Of a DNA stretch of 64,000 nt, positions 25,312 through 33,211 are shown piece after piece. The notes under the pieces were generated by a model. The model saw only the letters and a list, made by a program, of their open reading frames with translations, searched no databases and was not told the DNA's origin. Each line of letters opens with the position of its first letter. Position 1 is the stretch's first letter. The translations under genes and the position numbers were made by a program. The DNA comes from Streptomyces sp. NBC_00335 (lineage in GTDB: Bacteria > Actinomycetota > Actinomycetes > Streptomycetales > Streptomycetaceae). The stretch is from contig NZ_CP108006.1 in the NCBI RefSeq assembly GCF_036127095.1, positions 682,001 through 746,000 on the forward strand, read 5' to 3'.

Positions 25312-25423
25312 GGCCAGAAGATACCTCGCCACGGGCGTGCGGACCTGGCCCGGGCAGCTCAGATCCTCTGCTTCGGGCAGCTCAGAGCCCCTGCGCGCCC
25401 GCTTGGCGATATTCCGTTGGAAG

Positions 25424-25439
25424 GTGTCACTAGTGCCAC
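25424..25439. promoter_or_regulatory. GTGnCACTAGTGnCAC palindrome, putative GlxA operator
   Basis: A 16-bp near-perfect palindrome (one mismatched pair) sits between the divergent GlxA regulator and PfpI genes, 86 bp before the PfpI start. A 13-bp direct repeat, CGGGCAGCTCAGA, lies closer to the regulator at 25351-25363 and 25374-25386. Confidence 0.4.
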
Positions 25440-25524
25440 TGGGAGGCGGACCGGCAGCCGATTAGCGTCGGGAACGGCTCCGGCACCGGCCGGACGCCTC
25501 CGCCGCATCCGAAGGAACCCCTCC

Positions 25525-26214
25525 ATGCACGCCCAGATCGTCCTGTTCGACGGCTTCGATCCGCTCGACGTCATCGCCCCCTACGAGGTGCTGTACGCCG
25601 GCGGCAGCGCCTGCGGCGGTGCGGTGAGCGTGGAACTGGTGTCCGCGGAAGGTCCGCGCGAGGTGGTCAGCGGCACCGGGGGCCTGGTGCTGCGCGCCAC
25701 CGCCGCTCTCGATCCCCGGCGTGCGGACCTGATCCTGGTCCCGGGTGCCTCGGGCCGCGTGGGAGAGCCCGGCGAGGTCCCCGACCACGACGCGGGGGCC
25801 GGGGAGCGGCAGCAGGACGAGTTCATCCCCGTGCTGCTGGGCCGCGCCCTGACGACCGGGCTGCCCACCCTGTTGAAGGCGGCGATGGACGACCCCGGGG
25901 TGACGGTCGCCGCGGTGTGCGGCGGCTCGCTCGTGCTCGCCATGGCCGGCCTGTTGGAGGGCCGCCGTGCCACCACCCACCACCTGGGCCTCGACATGCT
26001 CGATGCCACCGGTGTCCAAGCGGTGCGCGCCCGCGTCGTCGATGACGGTGACCTCGTCACCGGAGCCGGCGTCACCTCCGGCCTCGACCTGGGCCTGTAC
26101 CTGCTGGAGCGCGAGGTGGGCCCGCGGATCGCCCACGCCGTCGAAGAGCTGTTCGCCTACGAGCGCCGCGGCACCGTCTGGCGTGATGCGGGCCCGATGC
26201 CCGCCGGCTTCTGA
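25525..26214 (+). CDS. DJ-1/PfpI-family protein
   Basis: A 229-residue single-domain DJ-1/PfpI protein: IVLFDGFDPLDVIAPYEVL, then LILVPGASG, and the nucleophile elbow VAAVCGGSLVLAMAGLLEGRRATTHH with the expected cysteine. The family includes isonitrile hydratases, glyoxalase III-type deglycases and amidases; the sequence is nearest the isonitrile-hydratase-like group. ATG 25525 has GAAGGA upstream. It is transcribed toward two small genes that may share its operon, and is probably controlled by the GlxA regulator. Confidence 0.85.
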   Translation: MHAQIVLFDGFDPLDVIAPYEVLYAGGSACGGAVSVELVSAEGPREVVSGTGGLVLRATAALDPRRADLILVPGASGRVGEPGEVPDHDAGAGERQQDEFIPVLLGRALTTGLPTLLKAAMDDPGVTVAAVCGGSLVLAMAGLLEGRRATTHHLGLDMLDATGVQAVRARVVDDGDLVTGAGVTSGLDLGLYLLEREVGPRIAHAVEELFAYERRGTVWRDAGPMPAGF

Positions 26215-26278
26215 CCGCGGCTCCCGGCTCCGCACCTCACCACCGCAACCGCACCCGTACGTAAGGAAGAACAGCAGC

Positions 26279-26617
26279 ATGTCCGTAGAAGGCATCTGGG
26301 ACCTGTCCGTCTCCACCCCCATCGGCCGGATCCAAGCCGTGGTCGAACTCGTGCGGCAGGGCGGCGTCCTGACCGGGTCCGCCCACGGGGCGGGCGAGGG
26401 AGTCCCGCTCACCGACATCACCCTCGACGGCGACCGGCTCGCCTGGAAGCAGGCGATCACCAAGCCGGTGCGCCTGAACCTGGCCTTCGCCGTGACGGTC
26501 GACGGCGACATCCTGACCGGCACGTCCAAGGCCGGCCGCCTTCCGGCCTCGAAGGTCACCGGACAGCGCCGGACCGTCCACGCCGTCCGCGCCGTCCACT
26601 CGGCCACGGAGCACTGA
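26279..26617 (+). CDS. Hypothetical small beta-rich protein
   Basis: A 112-residue soluble protein starting MSVEGIWDLSVSTPIGRIQAVV, with alternating hydrophobic residues suggesting a beta-barrel (VELVRQGGVLTGSAHGAGEGVPLTDITLDGDRLAWKQAI in two stretches, then LNLAFAVTVDGDILTGTSK). Similar small proteins are known beside hydrolases and dehydrogenases in actinomycetes, but I do not assign a function. AAGGAAG precedes the ATG. It is 64 bp after the PfpI gene and one codon before the membrane gene, so the three are probably one transcript. Confidence 0.7.
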   Translation: MSVEGIWDLSVSTPIGRIQAVVELVRQGGVLTGSAHGAGEGVPLTDITLDGDRLAWKQAITKPVRLNLAFAVTVDGDILTGTSKAGRLPASKVTGQRRTVHAVRAVHSATEH

Positions 26618-26619
26618 TC

Positions 26620-27105
26620 ATGACGAAGCTCTTCCTCTCCCTGCACGTTCTGGCCGCGGTACTGGCCATCGGCCCGGTCACCGTTGCCGCCAGCATGTTC
26701 CCCAAAGCGCTGCGGAGCGCCCACGGCAACCCTGGTGACCACGAGGCGCTCGCGACCCTGCCGACGCTGCACCGCATCTGCCGCGTCTACGCCGGCATCG
26801 GCGTCGCGGTCCCCGTCTCCGGTTTCGTCACGGCGAGCAGCCTCGGCGTCCTCGGCAGCGGGTGGCTGATCACCTCGATCGTCCTGACCACCGCGGCGGC
26901 CGCCACCCTGGCCCTGCTGATCCTGCCCGCCCAGGACGGCGCCCTCGACACCGTGCGGGCGTTGGACTCCGCACAGGCCCCGGGCTCCACCGCCGGCGTC
27001 CGCTCCGCCGCCCGCCTCGCCATGCTCACCGGTGTCTTCAACCTGCTGTGGGCGACCGTCACCGTACTGATGGTCGTCCGGCCCGGCTCCACCACGGGAG
27101 CGTGA
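26620..27105 (+). CDS. DUF2269-like integral membrane protein
   Basis: A 161-residue protein with four hydrophobic helices: LSLHVLAAVLAIGPVTVAAS, IGVAVPVSGFVTA, SGWLITSIVLTTAAAATLALL and TGVFNLLWATVTVLMVV. A conserved-looking H (SLHVLAA) and basic loop (KALRSAHGN) resemble the DUF2269 family, whose function is not established. It starts two bases after the stop of the beta-rich protein, implying coupling. Confidence 0.75.
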   Translation: MTKLFLSLHVLAAVLAIGPVTVAASMFPKALRSAHGNPGDHEALATLPTLHRICRVYAGIGVAVPVSGFVTASSLGVLGSGWLITSIVLTTAAAATLALLILPAQDGALDTVRALDSAQAPGSTAGVRSAARLAMLTGVFNLLWATVTVLMVVRPGSTTGA

Positions 27106-27163
27106 CCGGGCGCCTGCGCAAGCCTGCGCGTGCGGGCCCCCTTTGTCAGTGGTCCGGGGCACC

Positions 27164-27976
27164 ATGGACCCCATGTCCCACGCTGATCTGACCCTTGACC
27201 GGTGGCGCTCGTTCGCCCTGCCGGACGTACGCCGGTTCGCCCGGGAAGCCGCCGACCTGGTGGGCGGCCGGGTGAGCCTGATCGATGCCGCCCCGCACCT
27301 CGGCGGCCCCCTGCACCGCGTGCTCGTCGAGCGGGACGGGCGGGAGTTCGCCCTGATACCCGGGGGAACGGTCCGCCTCGGCTTCGACCTGGACGCCTGG
27401 GAGCCGACGCCGGAACAGACCGCCGACTTCGAGCAGAGCCTGGCCGAGGAGTACGGGTACGGCCCCGATCTCAAGTCACACCTCGCCGAGTTGCTGAGCC
27501 CGCCCCGGACCGTCACCCTGCCGGCGGTGTTCATGGCCGTGGCGAACGAGCCGCTCACCGCACCCCCCGCCGGCATGCCCGCCGTGCTCGCGGGGCGCGG
27601 GCTGCGGATGCCCGGCGCCGACGAGTGGGAGCACGCCTGCGGGGCCGGGGCGCGCACCCTCTTCCGGTGGGGCGACACCTGCCCGATCGGCGAACCGTCC
27701 TACGGCAGCGGCTCGGACGGGCCGCGGTGCGAGCCCAACGCCTTCGGGCTGCGCATCGCCTACGACTCCTACGCCGCCGAGATCAGCGCCGACCCGGGCG
27801 CCGTGCACGGCGGGGACGGCGGCGAGTCCGTGTGCGGCGGGTACGGGGACCTGTGGGCCTGGCTGACGCTGGCCACGGCGAACCGCAACCCGGCGATGGC
27901 CGAGCTCGTGTACGGCACGGAGGGCGAGTCCGCGTGGGAGGCGTTCTCCGTACGTCCGGTGCTCGGCCTCGGCTGA
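27164..27976 (+). CDS. Formylglycine-generating-enzyme-like (SUMF1/FGE-sulfatase fold) protein
   Basis: A 270-residue protein from ATG 27164. The first ~60 residues form a separate helical region. FGE-like landmarks follow: FALIPGGTVRLGFD (usual PGGxFxMG strand), then GRGLRMPGADEWEHACGAGARTLFRWGD, which matches RLPTEAEWEYAARGG...WGD of the family. The C-terminal RGGS(W/F)...CR segment that carries the FGE active-site cysteines is replaced by ESVCGGYGDLWAWLTLATANRNP, so sulfatase-activating activity is doubtful. No sulfatase gene is near. The stop codon lies inside a 23-bp tandem repeat. Confidence 0.65.
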   Translation: MDPMSHADLTLDRWRSFALPDVRRFAREAADLVGGRVSLIDAAPHLGGPLHRVLVERDGREFALIPGGTVRLGFDLDAWEPTPEQTADFEQSLAEEYGYGPDLKSHLAELLSPPRTVTLPAVFMAVANEPLTAPPAGMPAVLAGRGLRMPGADEWEHACGAGARTLFRWGDTCPIGEPSYGSGSDGPRCEPNAFGLRIAYDSYAAEISADPGAVHGGDGGESVCGGYGDLWAWLTLATANRNPAMAELVYGTEGESAWEAFSVRPVLGLG

Positions 27977-28052
27977 AGTCCGGGCTCGGCCTCTGCTGAA
28001 GTCCGTGCTCGGCTTCGGCTGAAGTCCGCGCTCAGCCTCCGGTGAAGTGCGG
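27961..28052. repeat. 23-bp tandem repeat, four units, spanning two convergent stops
   Basis: Units at 27961, 27984, 28007 and 28030 share the pattern GCTC(G/A)GC(C/T)TC then ...TGAAGT(C/G)CG. The first carries the TGA of the FGE-like gene; the last carries the reverse stop of the enoyl-CoA hydratase gene. The 23-bp period is not a multiple of three. Confidence 0.88.
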
Positions 28053-28865
28053 GGGCCGGCGCTGCGCCTTGGCGGTGTAGCCCTCGCGGGAGTCCTCCGA
28101 GGTGAGGGTGAGGGCCGCCGTCATCGCCACGCGGTCGAGGGCCGCGGGCAGGGCGGCGTCCGCGTAGGAGTCGATCGCGCGTTTGATGCCCTGGACGGCG
28201 AGCGGGGCGTTGGCCGCGATCTCCGCCGCGAGCGCGCGGGCGACCGGCTCCAACTCCTTTGGCCTCACGACCTGTTGGACGAGGTTCAGGCGCTCCGCCG
28301 TCCGGGCGTCGATGCGGCGGCCGGTCAGCGCCAGGAACTTGGCCCACCCGGCGCCCGCCTCGCGGGCGATGCGCAGGTCGCCGCCCGCGTCCACCGCGAC
28401 GCCCAGCTGGGCCTCGGGCAGGGCGAAGACGGCATCCTCGGCCGCCACCCGGATGTCGGCCATCAGGGCCAGCTCGAAGCCGAAGCCCAGGCAGTACCCC
28501 TGCACGGCGGCCACGACGGGCTGGGGCAGCCGGGCCAGGACCGCGAAGCGTTCGTGGACCCAGCGGATGCCCTCGTAGTAGTTGCGGTTGCGCTCGGCCG
28601 CCGAGGCACCCGTGATCGCGCCGCCCGGGGCCGTCACGTCGATGCCCGCGCAGAACGCCCGTCCCTCGGCCCGCAGCAGGACCACCCGTACGGCGGGATC
28701 GAAGCGGATCCGGTCCGCCAGCAGGCCGAGCTGGCGCGTGGACTCCCAGCTCCAGCCGTTGAGCTTCTCCGGGCGGCAGAGGGTGAGTTCGGCGATCCCG
28801 TCCGCGACGTGCAGCCGGATCCGTTCCTCACCCTCCGCGATTTCCGTGCTCAGGGTGTCGATCAC
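28032..28865 (-). CDS. Enoyl-CoA hydratase/isomerase family protein
   Basis: A 277-residue crotonase-fold enzyme: AELTLCRPEKLNGW, the CoA/oxyanion loop AFCAGIDVTAPGG, then GYCLGFGFELALMADIRVA and FALPEAQLGVAVDAGGDLRIA with both acidic positions of hydratases present, and the usual C-terminal RRPPHFTGG. It hydrates or isomerises an enoyl-CoA in the cytoplasm. Start is GTG 28863-28865 with AGGTG upstream, which abuts the large palindrome at 28876-29040. The PIG-L gene lies upstream on the same strand. Confidence 0.92.
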   Translation of the reverse strand: MIDTLSTEIAEGEERIRLHVADGIAELTLCRPEKLNGWSWESTRQLGLLADRIRFDPAVRVVLLRAEGRAFCAGIDVTAPGGAITGASAAERNRNYYEGIRWVHERFAVLARLPQPVVAAVQGYCLGFGFELALMADIRVAAEDAVFALPEAQLGVAVDAGGDLRIAREAGAGWAKFLALTGRRIDARTAERLNLVQQVVRPKELEPVARALAAEIAANAPLAVQGIKRAIDSYADAALPAALDRVAMTAALTLTSEDSREGYTAKAQRRPPHFTGG

Positions 28866-28875
28866 GCGGACACCT

Positions 28876-29040
28876 TAAGCGGTCTCGGGGAAGTGGGGTG
28901 CGTTTTCGCGTCGTCCGGTGCGGTGCCTCGGCGCGCTGCCGCATCCCCCGCGTACTGGACGTACTCGGGTGATGCGGCAGTGCGGCGAGGCGCCGTGCCG
29001 GGCGGCGCGGAGACGTGGCCCACTTCCCCGAGACCGCTTA
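28876..29040 (+). repeat. 165-bp near-perfect palindrome (80-nt arms, 5-nt loop)
   Basis: Arms 28876-28955 and 28961-29040 surround a TGGAC loop. The outer 22 bp are perfectly complementary; the inner 58 have 14 mismatches. Ten are transitions, all oriented so that the plus-strand copy forms G.U (or G.T) pairs while the minus strand would have A.C mismatches. It lies between the enoyl-CoA hydratase start and the PIG-L stop. No reading frame or transposase is associated. It is either a structured RNA, a single-strand-DNA hairpin element or a MITE-like repeat. Confidence 0.9.
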
Positions 29041-29050
29041 GGCGCCCCGT

Positions 29051-29815
29051 CTAACGCGGGAAGACCTCGAACGGCACTGCCGGACGGCCGCCGAAGCGGG
29101 CCGCCGCCTGCTGGGCGTTGCCCGTCAGGAAGGTGCGTACGTACGTCTCCGGGGCCTCGTCCGTCAGCGCGGCGATGTACGCCTTGTGCTCCATCAGGGA
29201 CTTCACCGAACGCTCCAGACCGGGGCCGGCGTCGGCCGCGTGCGTGGGCGTCGTGGTGCCGGACACCGCCACCCAGCGCACTCCGTTCCACGGCTCCAGG
29301 CCCTGTTCCGTGAGGAGTTCGGGGAAGATCCAGCGGTTGCCCGCGTCGCCGGCGGCGTCCAGGGTGGCGCGGCCGACCGCCTTGTGGTCGGGGGTGTTCC
29401 AGTAGCCGCCGCCCTCGGCCCCGCCCCACGTGTCGCGGTGGTTCATCGTGATCACCAGCTCGGGGCGGTGGCGCCGGATGGCGGCCGCGATGTCCCGGCG
29501 CAGGTCCAGGCCGTATTCGAGGACCCCGTCGCGGTGGTCGAGGAACTCCACCGTGGGCACTCCGACGACGGCCGCGCTCGCGCGCTGCTCCGCCTCGCGC
29601 AGCGGGGCGCACGCGGCGGGGTCGATGGTGTCGATGCCGGCCTCGCCGCGCGTGGCGAGCAGGTAGACGACCTCGCGGCCGCCGTCCGTCCAGTCCGCGA
29701 TGGCCGCGGCGCAGCCGTACTCCAGGTCATCGGGGTGCGCCACGACGGCCAGCGCACGCTGCCAGTCGGTCGGCATGGGCTCCAAGGGGGCGGGCCCGTC
29801 CAGTCGTTGGTTCAT
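29051..29815 (-). CDS. PIG-L (LmbE-like) zinc deacetylase
   Basis: A 254-residue PIG-L family protein with the zinc-binding AVVAHPDDLEYG near residue 26, then LLATRGEAGID, VITMNHRDTWGGAEGGGYWNTPDHKAVGRAT carrying the second histidine motif. Relatives are MshB and Mca of mycothiol metabolism and GlcNAc-PI deacetylases; the order of motifs fits a deacetylase of an N-acetyl sugar. The substrate cannot be fixed from neighbours. It is divergent from the metallo-hydrolase gene at 29834, only 18 bp apart. Confidence 0.88.
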   Translation of the reverse strand: MNQRLDGPAPLEPMPTDWQRALAVVAHPDDLEYGCAAAIADWTDGGREVVYLLATRGEAGIDTIDPAACAPLREAEQRASAAVVGVPTVEFLDHRDGVLEYGLDLRRDIAAAIRRHRPELVITMNHRDTWGGAEGGGYWNTPDHKAVGRATLDAAGDAGNRWIFPELLTEQGLEPWNGVRWVAVSGTTTPTHAADAGPGLERSVKSLMEHKAYIAALTDEAPETYVRTFLTGNAQQAAARFGGRPAVPFEVFPR

Positions 29816-29833
29816 ACCTCGCACAATAGGCGA

Positions 29834-30655
29834 ATGGACACTCAGGGGCAGGTGGTGGCCCTGCTCGACGCCACCGGATCGTTCTTCGAGCCCGCGGCCA
29901 CGGCCTTCCCGGGGGCGGGCGCCGCCGCCTGGGAACGGGCCGCGCTGCTGGATCCGGGCGCGGCCGGGCCCGAGGGCTCCTGGCGGCTGGACTTCCGGTG
30001 CTTCGCCGTGTCCCGGCCGGGCGGCCGCTGGGTGCTGATCGACGCGGGGGTCGGCCCCGCGCAGGGCCCGGCGGCCGGCTGGGCCCCGGTCCCGGGCCGG
30101 CTGCCCGCCGCGCTCGCGGAGGCCGGGATCGCCCCGGCCGACGTGGAGTCGGTGGTCCTGACCCACCTGCACGAGGACCACACCGGCTGGACGCAGGACG
30201 AGGCCGGCCGGCCGTTCTTCCCCGACGCGCGGTACCTCGTACAGAGCACGGAGGTCGCGGCCCTGGACCGGGCGGATCCCGTGTGGGACTGGACGGTCGC
30301 CCCGCTGCGGGCCTCCGGGCAGCTCCGGGAGGTGACCGGCGAGCACCGGCTCGCTCCCGGCATCACCCTGCTGCCGACACCGGGGCACACGCCCGGCCAC
30401 CAGTCGGTGCTGGTCGAGGGGACGGCCGGGCCCGGCGGCGGGGGCCGGGGCCGGGACGTGCTGGTCACCGGGGACGTACTGGTCCACGCCGTGCAGCTGG
30501 CCGATCCGGCGGTCCCGTACTCCCACGAACGCGACCGGGCCGCGGCCCGCACCTCGCGGGAGGAGCTCCTGTCCCTGGCCGTCCGCCGCCGCGCCCTGCT
30601 GGCCACGGCCCACCTGACCCGGGCCTTCGTGGAGCCTCCCGGACCGGGTCGTTGA
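29834..30655 (+). CDS. MBL-fold metallo-hydrolase
   Basis: A 273-residue metallo-beta-lactamase-fold enzyme. The metal-binding signature is VVLTHLHEDHTGW (HxHxDH), followed by LLPTPGHTPGHQSVLVEG and VLVTGDVLVHAVQLADP, ending with LLATAHLTRAFVEP for the last histidine. It resembles N-acyl-homoserine lactonase and related quorum-quenching or glyoxalase II-type hydrolases; the true substrate is not shown. It is cytoplasmic. It ends 10 bp from the convergent peptidase gene. Confidence 0.87.
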   Translation: MDTQGQVVALLDATGSFFEPAATAFPGAGAAAWERAALLDPGAAGPEGSWRLDFRCFAVSRPGGRWVLIDAGVGPAQGPAAGWAPVPGRLPAALAEAGIAPADVESVVLTHLHEDHTGWTQDEAGRPFFPDARYLVQSTEVAALDRADPVWDWTVAPLRASGQLREVTGEHRLAPGITLLPTPGHTPGHQSVLVEGTAGPGGGGRGRDVLVTGDVLVHAVQLADPAVPYSHERDRAAARTSREELLSLAVRRRALLATAHLTRAFVEPPGPGR

Positions 30656-30665
30656 GGTGACCCGC

Positions 30666-32006
30666 TCAGGCCTCGTCGCGTACGAGCGCCAGCAGCCGGT
30701 CCAGGACGCGCGGGCCCGAGGCACGTACGCCGTCGTGCTCGAACTCGTCCGTCACCCAGGTCTTCAGGCCGCGGATCGCCCGGGCGGTGGCGAGGGAGTG
30801 CGCGGTGTCCACGTACATGTCGTCGTGGTAGACGGCCGCGGCCACCGGCACCTCGTTGGCGGCGAGGCGCGCCGGGTCGTACAGCGGGGTCCAGCCGGTG
30901 CGGGTCGCCAGCAGGTCTGCGGTCTCGCGCAGCGGGGCGAGCGCCGGGTCGCAGTCGAAGTGCCAGGGGTGGATGGTCTCGCCGGTGAAGTACAGCGGCT
31001 CCGTGCCCGCGAGGGTCTTCGCGGCGTCGAACCGCGGGTGGCCGGAGCGGACCTCCTGCGCGGCCCAGCCGGTGGGCGCGCCCGGGTCCTGGGCGTAGAT
31101 CGCCTCGTGGAGCAGTGCGTAGAGGGGGTGCCCGGCGAAGGAGAGCTGGGCGTGCACGGCCTCCAGGAAGGCGTCGGAGAGGGCGGGACCGGCCGGGGTG
31201 GGGACGAAGGCGTCCTCCAGCAGGTAGTGCAGCTGGTGGCTGCCGTCGGAGCCGCCGAGGAGCAGACCGAGGGACTGGAAGGCCTCGGCCGTGAGCAGGT
31301 ACCCGCCGGGGAGTTCGGCCGGGCGCTCGACGAGGTGGGCGGCGATGCGGCGGGCCCGCTCCACGTCCATGGGGTAGCGGGCGTAGTGCGCCCGGTTCTT
31401 GCGCTCGACACGGGGGTACGCGGCTTCGTACACCTCGGTGGCGGTGGCGTCGAGGGAGGGCAGTCCGCCCGTGATGAGGGCGGCCGTCAGCCCCTCGGGG
31501 GCGGCGCCCAGGTAGTGGGTGACGCAGAAGCCGCCGAAGCTCTGGCCGAGGACCGTCCAGGGCGCGCCGCCGGTGAGGAGGGGGCGGATGGTCTCGGCGT
31601 CGCGCACGATGGAGTCGGCGCGGAAGTGGGCGAGGTACTCGGCCTGCTGCGCGGGGCCGCCGCGCAGCGGCAGGGTCTGCCGGTTGACCGGGGTGGAGCG
31701 GCCGGTGCCGCGCTGGTCGAGCAGCAGCACCCGGAACTCGGTCAGGGCCCGCTCCAGCCAGGCCTGCCGGCCGATGAACCGGCGGGCGCCGAAGCCGGGT
31801 CCGCCCTCCAGGTAGAGCAGCCAGGGCAGGGACTGCGGGTCCTTGCCGGAGGCGACCAGCTCGCGCGCGTACAGGTCGATCCGCTCGCCGTCGGGGCGGG
31901 CGTGGTCGAGGGGGACGCTGAAGTGGTGGTCGGTGAGGACGACACCGGGCTGGCGGTAGCTGCCGGCGGCTGCGGTCTCGGAGGTCGCGGGGTTCACGGG
32001 GGTCAC
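30666..32006 (-). CDS. Proline iminopeptidase-like alpha/beta hydrolase
   Basis: A 446-residue peptidase S33-type enzyme: LLYLEGGPGFGARRF oxyanion, LLLDQRGTGRSTPV, nucleophile VLGQSFGGFCVTHYL, and a large helical cap (about residues 190-340) as in bacterial prolyl aminopeptidases. The C-terminus includes AAVYHDDMYVD and the histidine in DEFEHDGVRASG. It would release N-terminal proline from peptides in the cytoplasm. Start is taken as GTG 32006 (VTPVNPATSE); GTG 31997 is an alternative, and neither has a strong ribosome-binding site. Confidence 0.87.
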   Translation of the reverse strand: MTPVNPATSETAAAGSYRQPGVVLTDHHFSVPLDHARPDGERIDLYARELVASGKDPQSLPWLLYLEGGPGFGARRFIGRQAWLERALTEFRVLLLDQRGTGRSTPVNRQTLPLRGGPAQQAEYLAHFRADSIVRDAETIRPLLTGGAPWTVLGQSFGGFCVTHYLGAAPEGLTAALITGGLPSLDATATEVYEAAYPRVERKNRAHYARYPMDVERARRIAAHLVERPAELPGGYLLTAEAFQSLGLLLGGSDGSHQLHYLLEDAFVPTPAGPALSDAFLEAVHAQLSFAGHPLYALLHEAIYAQDPGAPTGWAAQEVRSGHPRFDAAKTLAGTEPLYFTGETIHPWHFDCDPALAPLRETADLLATRTGWTPLYDPARLAANEVPVAAAVYHDDMYVDTAHSLATARAIRGLKTWVTDEFEHDGVRASGPRVLDRLLALVRDEA

Positions 32007-32103
32007 GGAAGGTCCCAGGGGTCGGCGCGGTGCGGTGGTGTGCGCGGCGGCCGTCCCGGAGCCGGTGGGTGAGGGCGAACCGGGACGACGGGCCCGTCCG
32101 AGC

Positions 32104-33096
32104 TTACGCGAGGCCCCCGCGAGGGGCCGGGCCCCTGGCTCCGCTCCCGCCGGGCTCCGGGCTCGCACCGTGGGGGCGGACCGAGGGGGCCCGGCCTGCG
32201 GACGGCTCGACGAGTGCTTCGACTCCGTCCAGCATCCGCGCGAGCCCGAACTCGAAGAGGGTGCCGAGTTCGAGGTCGAACCGCTCGCCTTCGAAGAGGG
32301 TGGCCAGGGTCGGATAGGACCCGGCGGTCTGGATCATTTCCATCCGTGGCTCGTTGGAAGCCATCCATTCCTCGGGTGTCATGCCGGTGTCCTGCCGCGC
32401 TTGCGACTCCAGCTCCACGGCCGCCGCGACGCCCTGGGCGTATCCGAGAAGCGCGAGGTGGATGTGAATGACCTGGGTCGGTGTCAGCCCCAGGGGGGTC
32501 AGGGCGCTGAGGACCCGCTCGGTGTACCGCATCGCGTGGGGCGAGGCCATCGGCCGGGTGAGGGCGGCCATGGCTCGTGCCAGCCAGGGATGGCGCTGGT
32601 ACAGGCCCCACAACCACCGCGCCTCCCGTTCCAGTCGCGCACGCCAGGCGTACGGTCGCGGCCCCGGCGGTTCTCCTGCGAACACCGTCTCCGACATCAG
32701 CCGTACGAGCTCGCCCTTGCTCGGGACGTGGCGGTAGAGCGCCATGGTGGAGACGCCGAAGTCGGTCGCGACCCGGCGCATGGAGAGTGCGGCGAGCCCT
32801 TCGGTGTCGGCGAGGGCGATCGCGGCGCGGATGATGCGGTCCCGGGTCAGTGCGTGAGCGGGAGCCGGCCGTTCGTGCCCCGACTCGGCCACGACGGTGC
32901 CGACACCGGGTACGGGCCGCACCAGACCCTCCTGGTTCAGGGCGGCGAGCGCCTTCGTCGCGGTCGCCATGGCGACCCCCCACTCCTGCGTGATCCGCCG
33001 GGTGGAAGGAACGCGGGCACCGGGCACGAGCTCGCCCGAGGTGATCCGCCGACGGATGTCGCCGGCGATGCGGAGGTAGGGCGGTTCCGTGTCCAT
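32104..33096 (-). CDS. Dual-domain regulator: GntR winged helix fused to TetR
   Basis: A 330-residue protein with two DNA-binding modules. Residues 1-75 are a GntR winged helix (YLRIAGDIRRRITSGELVPGARVPSTRRITQEWGVAMATATKAL). From about residue 84 there is a TetR domain (LTRDRIIRAAIALADTEGLAALSMRRVATDFGVSTMALYRHVPSKGELV) with a TetR C-terminal ligand domain. The last 35 residues are Gly/Pro-rich. It is divergent from a frameshifted drug-efflux gene and flanked by two AGTGCACT boxes, so it most likely represses that pump. Confidence 0.9.
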   Translation of the reverse strand: MDTEPPYLRIAGDIRRRITSGELVPGARVPSTRRITQEWGVAMATATKALAALNQEGLVRPVPGVGTVVAESGHERPAPAHALTRDRIIRAAIALADTEGLAALSMRRVATDFGVSTMALYRHVPSKGELVRLMSETVFAGEPPGPRPYAWRARLEREARWLWGLYQRHPWLARAMAALTRPMASPHAMRYTERVLSALTPLGLTPTQVIHIHLALLGYAQGVAAAVELESQARQDTGMTPEEWMASNEPRMEMIQTAGSYPTLATLFEGERFDLELGTLFEFGLARMLDGVEALVEPSAGRAPSVRPHGASPEPGGSGARGPAPRGGLA

Positions 33097-33100
33097 GACC

Positions 33101-33166
33101 GCACTGTACTAGTGCACTTCACGGCATTCAGGCTGCTCGAAGCCCCGGAACGGCGCAGTGCACTAG
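33101..33166. promoter_or_regulatory. Paired CTAGTGCACT/AGTGCACTAG operator boxes
   Basis: CTAGTGCACT at 33109-33118 and its exact inverse AGTGCACTAG at 33157-33166 bracket the divergent promoters. The first is part of GCACT-N5-AGTGC (33101-33115). They are candidate sites for the GntR-TetR protein; with two DNA-binding domains it could bridge both. Confidence 0.5.
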
Positions 33167-33211
33167 GTGCCTGTTTGCGGCGTACGCCAGGGCCCCCGTT
33201 CCCTCCTGCTC

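Noticed and set aside
28921..29040. Short protein gene inside the 165-bp palindrome
   Set aside because: Open frames exist on both strands but they mirror each other because of the palindrome and have no ribosome-binding site.
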